Part shown: piece by piece, positions 13,332 through 19,731 of the stretch
Layout: every line of letters starts with the position of its first letter
Position numbering within the stretch: the first letter of the stretch is position 1
Assembly: GCA_035636095.1 (NCBI GenBank)
Contig: DASPZU010000082.1
Span: 1 to 19,731, forward strand
Direction of reading: 5' to 3'
Origin: Gp7-AA10 sp035636095
GTDB taxonomy: Bacteria > Acidobacteriota > Thermoanaerobaculia > Gp7-AA8
DNA length: 19,731 nucleotides
Made by a program: the position numbers and the translations under genes
Notes under the pieces: model-generated
Database searches by the model: none
Told to the model about the DNA's origin: nothing
What the model saw: only the letters and a program-made list of their open reading frames with translations

Positions 13332-14045
13332 ATGAACGACAGCAAAGAAGCCGTTCGAAACAAGTACGGCCGGCTGGCGCGGGAGGCAGAGTCCGGATCG
13401 AAGGCCTGCTGTGACTCCGTCACGGCAAATATCTACGGCGACGATCAGCTCACCGCCATCCCTCAGTCCGCCGCCAATGCCTCGCTGGGCTGCGGCAATC
13501 CGACCATGCTGGCCAATCTCAACCTTGGAGAAGTCGTCCTCGACCTCGGGTCGGGCGGCGGGATCGACGTGCTTCTTTCCGCCCGTCGCGTCGGTCCGTC
13601 CGGGAAAGCGTACGGCCTCGACATGACCGAGGAGATGCTCGAGCTGGCGCGTGAGAATCAACGGAAGGCGGGCGTCACCAACGTCGAGTTCCTGAAGGGT
13701 GAGATCGAGAAGGTTCCGCTTCCCGATCGATCGGTCGACGTCGTCATCTCCAACTGCGTGATCAATCTTTCGGGCGACAAAGGTCAGGTGCTGCGCGAAG
13801 CCTTCCGAGTTCTCAAACCGGGCGGGCGTTTCGCGGTGTCGGACATCGTGCATCGCGGTGAAGTTGCCGATGACATTCGGCGCGAGATGGAACAGAAGAT
13901 CGGATGCGTCGCGGGCGCGCTGGAAGAAAACGAGTATCGGGCATTGCTGCGCGATGCCGGATTCGCGTCGATCGATATCGAGCCGACGCGCGAGCACGGC
14001 GCGGGCTACTTCAGCGCGTTCGTTCGCGCCACCAGAGTCGCGTGA
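13332..14045 (+). CDS. arsM: Arsenite S-adenosylmethionine methyltransferase
   Basis: The product has 237 residues. The Rossmann methyltransferase motif 'VLDLGSGGGIDV' (69-80) binds SAM. The ArsM hallmarks 'SLGCGNP', 'ISNCVINL' and 'GCVAGALEE' are present. All four cysteines of well-studied ArsM enzymes are kept: Cys26/27, Cys54, Cys142 and Cys192. Their spacing of 28 residues for the first pair and 50 for the last equals that of the algal enzyme (44/72 and 174/224). The enzyme converts As(III) to methylated and volatile species for detoxification. No arsR repressor or pump gene is in the window. The start codon 17 bp from the FabH-like gene seems leaderless. The TGA overlaps the GTG of the next gene (GTGA), so the aminotransferase is co-translated. 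Confidence 0.92.
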   Translation: MNDSKEAVRNKYGRLAREAESGSKACCDSVTANIYGDDQLTAIPQSAANASLGCGNPTMLANLNLGEVVLDLGSGGGIDVLLSARRVGPSGKAYGLDMTEEMLELARENQRKAGVTNVEFLKGEIEKVPLPDRSVDVVISNCVINLSGDKGQVLREAFRVLKPGGRFAVSDIVHRGEVADDIRREMEQKIGCVAGALEENEYRALLRDAGFASIDIEPTREHGAGYFSAFVRATRVA

Positions 14046-15214
14046 ATCTCGACGCGCTCCGTCGTTGCTTCCCGGCCCTTTCCCGTACCCACGATGGACT
14101 TCCGGTGGCGTACTTCGACGGACCGGGCGGAACGCAGGTGCCCCGCAGCGTCGCCGATGCCATGACCGATTACCTCTTTCACCACAACGCGAATACGCAT
14201 TGGGCGTATCCCACCAGCGAGGAGACTGACGCGATCATCGCCGCGGCACGCCAGGCCGCGGGGCAGTTTCTCCATGCGACCGCCGACGAAATTTCGTTCG
14301 GCGCGAACATGACCACCATCACATTCCATCTCGCTCGCGCTGTCGCGCGGACCTGGAAGGCGGGCGACGAAGTGATCGTCACGGAGCTCGATCACCACGC
14401 CAACGTCGCACCATGGCGCGCGTTGGAGATCGATCGCGGAATCGTGGTACGGACAGCGCGAATGATTCCCGAGACGTGTCAGATCGACATGGACCATCTC
14501 GCCAGGCTCACCGGGCCGAAGACGCGGCTGATCGCGATCGGCGGCGCGTCGAATGCCGTCGGCACGATCAACGACCTCGCTCGGGTGCGCCAGATCGCGC
14601 GGAGCGCCGGTGCACTTTTTTTCGTCGATGCGGTCCATCTTGCGCCACACGCACGCATCGACGTCCGGGCCCTCGATTGCGATTTCCTGGCCGTCTCGGC
14701 CTATAAGTTTTACGGCCCGCACATCGGGATCCTGTACGCGCGAAAGGCTCTTCAGGAGTCGCTGCCCTTTCCGAAACTCGAACCCGCTCCTGACACGGGG
14801 CCGGAACGCGTCGAGACCGGAACGCAGAATCAGGAAGGCATGGCGGGGGTGAAAGCGACGGTCGAGTTCATGAATTCGATTGACCACCACTGGCTGCACC
14901 AGCGCGGCGAGAAGTTGACGAAGATGTTGTGGGACGGACTGCAGACGATCAAAGGCGTGCGGCTCTTCGGTCCGCCGCCGGATGCGCCGCGGACTCCTAC
15001 CGTTGCGTTCACTGTGGACGGCATGACATCGGAGCAAGTGGCGCGAGCCCTCGTGAAGCGCGCGATCTTCGCGAGTCACGGCGACTTCTACGCCGCCACC
15101 GTCATCCGGGTGTTGGGCGTCGAGGGTCTGGTACGCATCGGCTGTGCCGCCTACACCACCGAGGAGGAAGTGCAGCGGCTGCTGGATGCCGTCACATCGG
15201 CAAGTAAAGCTTGA
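14042..15214 (+). CDS. Class V aminotransferase, cysteine desulfurase-like, without the usual Cys loop
   Basis: The start is taken as GTG at 14042, overlapping the arsM stop; the frame runs further upstream but only inside arsM. The 390-residue PLP enzyme has 'YFDGPGGTQVP', His119 in 'ELDHHANVAPW', Asp196 in 'FFVDAVHLAPH' and the PLP lysine Lys222 in 'SAYKFYGPHIG'. It fits the cysteine-desulfurase-like VC1184 subfamily. The SufS persulphide Cys loop ('R-x-G-H-H-C-A') is not recognisable: the corresponding region reads 'IFASHGDFYAATVI', without Cys. It may therefore act on another amino acid or sulphur substrate. Coupling to arsM suggests a shared function, perhaps in arsenic-thiol chemistry, but that is inference. 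Its 3' end overlaps the convergent membrane protein gene by 23 bp. Confidence 0.85.
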   Translation: MNLDALRRCFPALSRTHDGLPVAYFDGPGGTQVPRSVADAMTDYLFHHNANTHWAYPTSEETDAIIAAARQAAGQFLHATADEISFGANMTTITFHLARAVARTWKAGDEVIVTELDHHANVAPWRALEIDRGIVVRTARMIPETCQIDMDHLARLTGPKTRLIAIGGASNAVGTINDLARVRQIARSAGALFFVDAVHLAPHARIDVRALDCDFLAVSAYKFYGPHIGILYARKALQESLPFPKLEPAPDTGPERVETGTQNQEGMAGVKATVEFMNSIDHHWLHQRGEKLTKMLWDGLQTIKGVRLFGPPPDAPRTPTVAFTVDGMTSEQVARALVKRAIFASHGDFYAATVIRVLGVEGLVRIGCAAYTTEEEVQRLLDAVTSASKA

Positions 15215-17276
15215 TGCGATGCAGGTGGTAGTCGGTCGCGGTGATGAACGCCCACACGCGCAGATCGTCCGATTGCGTGTCGATTTCCACATCGACGAAT
15301 TCTTGCGGTGAGATTTGTGGAAATTGTCGCGAGAGATCTCCCTCCGTGAAAAATGCGGTGGGATCGATTCCCGCCAGCTTGTTGCCGAGGAGGCGGCCCT
15401 CGCGCGAGAAGATGTGGATGAAGAACAGATTCGTGCCTTCGCCCAGGAACCAGGCGCGGAGGTTGAGTCGCATGCCGCCGAAGGGAACGTTCGCGATGCG
15501 GATCTTCCGCCGTCGAAAATCGCTCTCCTGAACGGTGGGAATGGTGGTGAGCATCTCGCTTCCGAAGCTCACCGTAGTCGAAAAACTCAGACGTTTGAGG
15601 TCGCCGTTGGTAAGGTAGGCGAAGATGAAAGGCATTTGATCGTCGGCCGAGGCCAGGGAGATCTGTTCGCCGGCCGGTAGATCGACTTCGCAAGATGCGA
15701 CGCATGTGCTCAGAATGAGGTGGGCCGGGCGTTGACCGCCGTTGCGCGCGAATTGATCGACGCGCCACCCCCCTTTTTCTCCAGCGGTTCCCGCGATCGG
15801 AAGCAGGATCATGGGCGAGGCTGCCATCGGCGGCGCCATCGACAGGCTTCGATACACGCGCGCACCGTGCAGCGCGTAGGCGCGGCGGTAATGCGCCTCG
15901 ATATCCTTTTCAATGGGCGAATACTCCGGCATCTGCCAGGTAAAGATGTACTGGGCCCGTGGCGCAAACGGCGCGATGGGCAGCACTGCCGGCCCAGCTT
16001 CGATCGAGTAAATCGGAATCGACGGAATGCCGGGCTTGAACCGAATAGGGAAGTAGCCGGTGGCTGCTTCGTAATTGTCAAAATCGACCAGGCGTCTCTC
16101 GATCGCGACGTAATCGACAAGGTGGGAGTAGGGGCTGATGAACATGTCCGGCATTTCCCGGTTGAAGAGCAGCGGCAGCAATGTCGTCTCGGGCGTGATG
16201 GGTTTCAGCGATCGGAGAAATTGCGTGAGGTAGCGATCGGCCGCGCGGTAATGCCGGGTGAGGTAGAGCAGGTTGCCGATGGCCAGGACGCTCAGCAGCG
16301 CGATCAGACCGATGCGCAGCGGCTTGGTGAGCGAGGGCGTGAACCACGGCAGAAGCAACAGATAGATGAAGAGTGACATCCGCTGCGCGACGGCCATGCC
16401 GCCGGCGATGTCGTCGGGCGCGAAGAAGTAAATGATGATGAAGACCAGCGTGATCACGACAAAGGCGTCGACGTCACGCCGCCGCTCGCGAATGGCAGTG
16501 AGGATCGAAAGCACGACCAGCAATCCAAACATGGCGTAGCCGAGCTGAAACTGTCTGAAGTCGAAGGTGAACAGCGAATCGATCCGCACCAACGCGGCCA
16601 ATCGCTTGCCAAACGCGGCGGAGTTCAACGCGGCTTCCGGTTTTCGCTGCCACGCGAACCACCCCAGCAGTGGAATCAAGGGCACGAAAGCGAGGAGATG
16701 GGCCGCCTTGCGCCCGCGCAGCGCCAGAAGCCAGAGCAATCCGATCGATCCGATCGCGAGAAGCGTCGACATCGGATGCGAGAAGTAGCAGACGATCAGA
16801 AGCAGCGCCATCAAGGCAATGTTTTTCACGTTCGGAGAATCGCGGCGCTTCCACCACATGCCCAGAATCAGGAAGTAGAGCGCGATGCTCACCGAGAAGT
16901 TGTAGAAGCCGGTCTGCAGGAATTGGTGGTACGCGAACGGGAAAGCGAAAAAGGCGTAGGGCGACTTTCCCGAGTAAAGCCAGAGGCTCGCGAAGAAGAG
17001 AAGGACAATCGCGCTGAAGAAAATTTTCTCGGCCATCACGGGCGGGGCGATCGTCATCAGCAGCGCCAGCAGCGCGTGGCCGATCCAGTTCGGATGCGGC
17101 CGCCAGTCGATCTCGAAGTAGCGCGAGATCGGACCGCTGTTTCCCGCGATCAATTCCCGAAGAATCCACGAGTTGTAAACGTGCGACGGGCCGTCGGCGG
17201 TGGGCAGGTGCGCCACCGACCAGATCGGAATGAGATAGAGGATTGCGATTACGAGATACAGCCTGCCCAGCTTCAA
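15192..17276 (-). CDS. Large polytopic membrane protein, GT-C-like, with C-terminal soluble domain
   Basis: The protein has 694 residues, with about ten to twelve hydrophobic segments in the first ~340. The first loop carries 'HLPTADGPSHVYNSWIL', with an Asp-Gly-x-x-H pattern like the catalytic loop of GT-C glycosyltransferases. 'FFAPDDIAGGMAVAQRMSLF' is another conserved-looking loop. The last ~350 residues are soluble and beta-rich, probably outside the membrane. It is likely to act in cell-surface glycan assembly, but the substrate and exact family are not recognised. The start is TTG at 17276, overlapping the stop of the upstream 81-residue gene (TTGA), so its translation depends on that gene. 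Its stop lies 23 bp inside the convergent aminotransferase gene. Confidence 0.72.
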   Translation of the reverse strand: MKLGRLYLVIAILYLIPIWSVAHLPTADGPSHVYNSWILRELIAGNSGPISRYFEIDWRPHPNWIGHALLALLMTIAPPVMAEKIFFSAIVLLFFASLWLYSGKSPYAFFAFPFAYHQFLQTGFYNFSVSIALYFLILGMWWKRRDSPNVKNIALMALLLIVCYFSHPMSTLLAIGSIGLLWLLALRGRKAAHLLAFVPLIPLLGWFAWQRKPEAALNSAAFGKRLAALVRIDSLFTFDFRQFQLGYAMFGLLVVLSILTAIRERRRDVDAFVVITLVFIIIYFFAPDDIAGGMAVAQRMSLFIYLLLLPWFTPSLTKPLRIGLIALLSVLAIGNLLYLTRHYRAADRYLTQFLRSLKPITPETTLLPLLFNREMPDMFISPYSHLVDYVAIERRLVDFDNYEAATGYFPIRFKPGIPSIPIYSIEAGPAVLPIAPFAPRAQYIFTWQMPEYSPIEKDIEAHYRRAYALHGARVYRSLSMAPPMAASPMILLPIAGTAGEKGGWRVDQFARNGGQRPAHLILSTCVASCEVDLPAGEQISLASADDQMPFIFAYLTNGDLKRLSFSTTVSFGSEMLTTIPTVQESDFRRRKIRIANVPFGGMRLNLRAWFLGEGTNLFFIHIFSREGRLLGNKLAGIDPTAFFTEGDLSRQFPQISPQEFVDVEIDTQSDDLRVWAFITATDYHLHRIKLYLPM

Positions 17277-17518
17277 GAAGCGATGCTCAGCCCGGACTCG
17301 GTCACCGGATCGGGTCGGCGGTCGATGTCAGTCACGATCCACTCTCCGTTGCGACGCTCGATCTCGATGATCACCGACTTCCAGCCTTTTGCGTTGGGCG
17401 TGTTCTCGGCGTGTTGAATGCGCAGGCCGCTCCACTTGTCGGCCGGAATTCCCCGCTCGTGCAGCCACTTCTCGGCACGCTGCATCACCACGGGCGGATC
17501 GGTGTGATCGCAAGCCAT
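17273..17518 (-). CDS. Small conserved-looking protein of unknown function (81 residues)
   Basis: The start is placed at ATG 17518 ('MACDHTDPPVVMQRAEKWL'). The frame extends upstream to 17830, but only antisense to the dimethylargininase gene. The protein is soluble, with a predicted helix ('VMQRAEKWLHERG') followed by strands ('KSVIIEIERRNGEWIVTDID'), an alpha-beta arrangement with no motif I recognise. On the minus strand tattat ends 6 nt before the ATG, and there is no Shine-Dalgarno. The stop overlaps the TTG of the large membrane protein gene, so it appears to be the first gene of that pair. Only 18 bp separate it from the divergent dimethylargininase start. Confidence 0.65.
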   Translation of the reverse strand: MACDHTDPPVVMQRAEKWLHERGIPADKWSGLRIQHAENTPNAKGWKSVIIEIERRNGEWIVTDIDRRPDPVTESGLSIAS

Positions 17519-17523
17519 ACGTG

Positions 17524-17530
17524 AATAATA
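17524..17530. promoter_or_regulatory. Overlapping divergent -10 elements, 81-residue gene and dimethylargininase
   Basis: On the minus strand tattat (complement of 17525-17530, 5 of 6 to TATAAT) ends 6 nt before the ATG at 17518. On the plus strand aataat (17524-17529) ends 7 nt before the GTG at 17537. The two overlap almost completely. Neither start has a Shine-Dalgarno. Confidence 0.45.
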
Positions 17531-17536
17531 GCGCGC

Positions 17537-18373
17537 GTGCGCATCGCAATCACGCGTTCGGTCAGCCCTCGCATCGCCGAGTGCCAGCTGAGCTACCTCC
17601 AGCGGCAGCCGATCGACTTCGATCGGGCCGTCCTGCAACACGCCACCTACGAACGCTCGCTCGCGGCCCACGGCTGCACCATCGTGCATGCCGTGGCTAC
17701 ACCCGATATGCCTGATTCGGTCTTTGTGGAGGACACGGCGGTCGTGCTCGACGACGTCGCGATCATCACGCGCCCGGGGGCGGAATCGCGGCGACCGGAA
17801 ACGACAAGTGTGGCCGAGGTCGTGCGGCACTATCGGCCGCTGCGCTACATCGAACCGCCGGCTACGCTCGATGGGGGAGATGTGCTGGTCGTGGATCAGA
17901 AGCTATACGTCGGCACTTCGCAACGCACCAACGCGGCCGCTGTCGAGCAGCTTCTTGAGATCCCTCGCCCCGCGAAGCGGGGAGAGGGTGGATCGAGCGA
18001 CCTTCTCCCCCGCGTCGCGGGGGCGAAGGCAGACGACGTCGTTCCCATCCAATTTCGCAATTGCCTGCATCTGAAATCTGCGGTCACAGCGATCGACGGC
18101 CAAACGCTTCTGCTGAACCCGGACTACGTCGACCGCGCTCAGTTTCGCGGTTTCGAGTGCATCGACGTCGATCCGAGCGAGCCGCACGCCGCGAACATTT
18201 TGCGGCTCGACGACGGGCTGATCTACAGCGCGTCGTATCCCCGCACACGGCGCCGGCTCGAATCGCGAGGTTTTCAAATCGATGTCGTGGATATGTCGCA
18301 GCTCGAAAAAGCAGAAGCGGGCGTGACATGTTGCAGCCTCATTTTCGATGTGTTAGCGTCCGTCGATCCATAA
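17537..18373 (+). CDS. Dimethylargininase (DDAH) interrupted in frame by a palindromic repeat
   Basis: This 278-residue amidinotransferase-fold hydrolase has the DDAH motifs 'VFVEDTAVV' (63-71), 'ATLDGGDVL', 'GTSQRTN', catalytic His178 in 'NCLHLKSAVT' and the catalytic Cys in 'AGVTCCSLIF' (265/266). DDAH splits methylated arginine, or related guanidino substrates, into citrulline and an amine. Residues ~143-165, between 'EQLLE' and 'DDVVPIQFRNC', are not DDAH sequence: they are the translation of a GC-rich double-hairpin repeat at 17962-18029. The frame stays open and all catalytic residues remain, so the enzyme may still work with a surface loop insertion. Without it the length would match the usual ~255 residues. 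The start is GTG at 17537, with no Shine-Dalgarno. Confidence 0.88.
   Translation: MRIAITRSVSPRIAECQLSYLQRQPIDFDRAVLQHATYERSLAAHGCTIVHAVATPDMPDSVFVEDTAVVLDDVAIITRPGAESRRPETTSVAEVVRHYRPLRYIEPPATLDGGDVLVVDQKLYVGTSQRTNAAAVEQLLEIPRPAKRGEGGSSDLLPRVAGAKADDVVPIQFRNCLHLKSAVTAIDGQTLLLNPDYVDRAQFRGFECIDVDPSEPHAANILRLDDGLIYSASYPRTRRRLESRGFQIDVVDMSQLEKAEAGVTCCSLIFDVLASVDP
17962..18029. repeat. GC-rich REP-like palindromic repeat, copy 3, inside a coding sequence
   Basis: Hairpin A is ccctcgccccgc/gcggggagaggg (17962-17988, 11 of 12 paired). Hairpin B is ccttctcccccgc/gcgggggcgaagg (18001-18029). They are joined by a 12-nt spacer. The arms match those of copies 1 and 2. The insert, about 23 codons long, keeps the DDAH frame open, encoding a run of P, R, K, G and A. 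Confidence 0.88.
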
Positions 18374-18414
18374 ATAATGACGCGCAGCCCGGCGCTCAAA
18401 AGAGGAGGCAACAT

Positions 18415-19731
18415 ATGCGTACTCTCCGCGGTCGGCTCTTCCTGGGCGTCTTCTTTATCGCGACCAGCAGCTTCGCCGCCACTGTCTGGTGGGGACAGTG
18501 GGGGCAAAACCAGTTGCACCAGGGATCGGTATCGGTCTCGGGGCAGACCGGTTCGAACATCCTGGCCGACATCGTTTATGACCCGTTTGTCTCGAAGGAA
18601 CAGCAGGGACCGTACGCGGCCGGCGGCCTTCTTGTGCATTACCAGACGCCGCTCGTCGACGGGAATGATGTCTTCATGGAGTGCAAGACCGGCCAATACT
18701 CCAACATTAAGAACTGGGTGGTGCAGACCTGGTGTGAGAACAAATTCAGTTGGGTCAACGGCGTCCTGACGCTGCAATGGACGCACATCAATGACTGGAA
18801 GCCTGTGCCGTTTTCGCCCGACAAGGACGGACCGGGATGGGAGCCTGTGTACCATGGCGCGCTCACCAGTGCTGCCATGTATGTTCCCGGCTTCGGCGGC
18901 ACGGTCTGGAAACTCGATCGCGGCACCGGGGCCGTGCTGGCGCACATCAATCCGTTCGCGACGATCGATGCGAACACATACGCCGTCGGCCCTCTGAGCG
19001 CCGACAGCGCCGGCAACATCTATTACAACGTGATGCAGATCAACGGCAGCGTGAAGGATCCTTGGCTGGCCGATGTACCGAATTCGTGGCTGGTCAAGGT
19101 GACAACTGACGACACACCGACCGCGGTTGCATGGTCGACCCTGGTTCCCGGCTCGCCTGCGGCAACGGACCAGTGCAAATTCCGCTACTCGACGGCGAAT
19201 CTCCCATGGCCCGTTCTCAACCCCGACGGCACCCCCGCGCCTGTGCCGACCGTCACCTGCGGCTCGCAGCGGCCGCCGGTCAACACCGCGCCGGCAATTG
19301 GACTTGACGGCACCGTCTACGACATCAGCCGGGCCTCATTTGACGATTATTACGGCTATGTCATCGCGGTGAACCCGAATCTGACATCGAAGTGGGCGGC
19401 GTCGATGCGCGAACATTTTCACGATGGGTGCGGCTCGCCGTTCCTTCCGGCGAACGGCGCGCCGGGGGGCTGCCGCGCGGGCCTTACGGTGAGCGGTGTC
19501 AGTCCCCCCGATGGTTTGCCGGGCACTGGCCGCGTGCTCGACGATTCCACTTCCGCGCCGGTGGTCGCGCCTGACGGCTCGATCTACTACGGCTCCTATA
19601 CCCGTTACAACTACGCGCAGGGTCACATGATGCGCTGGTCGAGCAGCGGCCAGTATCTCGATACCGCTGCACCATGGGGCGGGTTCCAGTTCGGATGGGA
19701 TACGACGCCGGCGATCTTTTCCACCGGCACG
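18415..19731 (+). CDS. Secreted propeller-like protein, 3' end outside window
   Basis: The frame runs 439 codons from ATG 18415 to the window edge without a stop. A strong Shine-Dalgarno (gaggagg at 18402-18408) lies 6 nt upstream. A signal peptide ('MRTLRGRLFLGVFFIATSSF' then 'AA') is followed by 'VWWGQWGQNQLHQGS', resembling the opening of PQQ-like beta-propellers (W-x-Q-W-x-x-x-x-x-H-x-G). Several blade-like units follow: 'GTVWKLDRGTGAVLAHI', 'NIYYNVMQINGS', 'GTVYDISRASFDDYYGYVIA' and 'GSIYYGSYTRYN'. Cysteines are spaced as in an exported, disulphide-bonded protein. No catalytic residues are identified. It follows the DDAH gene by 41 nt and may be in the same transcript, though its good Shine-Dalgarno would allow separate initiation. 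Confidence 0.8.
   Translation, partial: MRTLRGRLFLGVFFIATSSFAATVWWGQWGQNQLHQGSVSVSGQTGSNILADIVYDPFVSKEQQGPYAAGGLLVHYQTPLVDGNDVFMECKTGQYSNIKNWVVQTWCENKFSWVNGVLTLQWTHINDWKPVPFSPDKDGPGWEPVYHGALTSAAMYVPGFGGTVWKLDRGTGAVLAHINPFATIDANTYAVGPLSADSAGNIYYNVMQINGSVKDPWLADVPNSWLVKVTTDDTPTAVAWSTLVPGSPAATDQCKFRYSTANLPWPVLNPDGTPAPVPTVTCGSQRPPVNTAPAIGLDGTVYDISRASFDDYYGYVIAVNPNLTSKWAASMREHFHDGCGSPFLPANGAPGGCRAGLTVSGVSPPDGLPGTGRVLDDSTSAPVVAPDGSIYYGSYTRYNYAQGHMMRWSSSGQYLDTAAPWGGFQFGWDTTPAIFSTGT

Noticed and set aside
14006..15292. Minus-strand open frame (428 codons) opposite the aminotransferase
   Set aside because: It has no recognisable motifs, and the plus strand has a complete PLP enzyme with conserved catalytic residues.
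1..19731. CRISPR array or prophage
   Set aside because: No regularly spaced direct repeats and no phage structural, integrase or cas genes are seen in the window.

Overview
The window is a gene-dense bacterial chromosome segment that looks GC-rich throughout by eye. Many secreted repeat proteins (SBBP propeller, DUF4097-type 'HNG' protein, W-G-Q-W propeller-like protein), GT-C membrane glycosyltransferases, a GspG-like protein and GC-rich palindromic repeats suggest Acidobacteriota or a neighbouring phylum. This assignment is inference from gene style; there is no rRNA or other phylogenetic marker in the window.

Layout. 1-377: end of an MFS transporter whose C-terminus is encoded by a palindromic repeat. 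426-2049: a tightly packed three-gene set of a cytoplasmic HtrA-like protein that has lost all three catalytic residues, a stand-alone LuxR-type DNA-binding domain and a small protein with the H-G / S-C signature of clan CD (caspase/CHAT-like) peptidases. This is the best candidate for an undescribed system here. 2050-2592: no intact gene, but a MITE-like element, a Ser/Thr kinase remnant and an AT-rich inverted repeat. 2593-4658: a secreted SBBP propeller protein coupled to a small secreted protein. 4659-6367: a DEAD-box helicase and a divergent zinc-ribbon membrane protein. 6368-8694: a NarL-type response regulator and its Cache/HAMP/HisKA_3 kinase. 8695-8910: a structured leader ending in a strong intrinsic terminator. 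8911-12132: a GT-C glycosyltransferase, a DUF4097-type protein, a GspG-like protein without a prepilin motif and a decayed small gene. 12241-15214: a FabH-like ketoacyl synthase diverging from an arsenite methyltransferase that overlaps a class V aminotransferase. 15192-17518: a small unknown protein coupled to a large GT-C-like membrane protein. 17537-18373: a dimethylargininase carrying a palindromic repeat inside its reading frame. 18415-end: a secreted propeller-like protein cut by the window edge.

Two themes run through the window. First, GC-rich REP-like palindromes occur three times, two of them inside coding sequence. Second, translation starts seem to fall in two classes. Genes inside runs, and the one at 18415, have clear Shine-Dalgarno sequences. 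Genes at tight divergent junctions (17-20 bp between start codons) have no Shine-Dalgarno but a -10-like hexamer ending 6-8 nt before the start codon, which suggests leaderless mRNAs.
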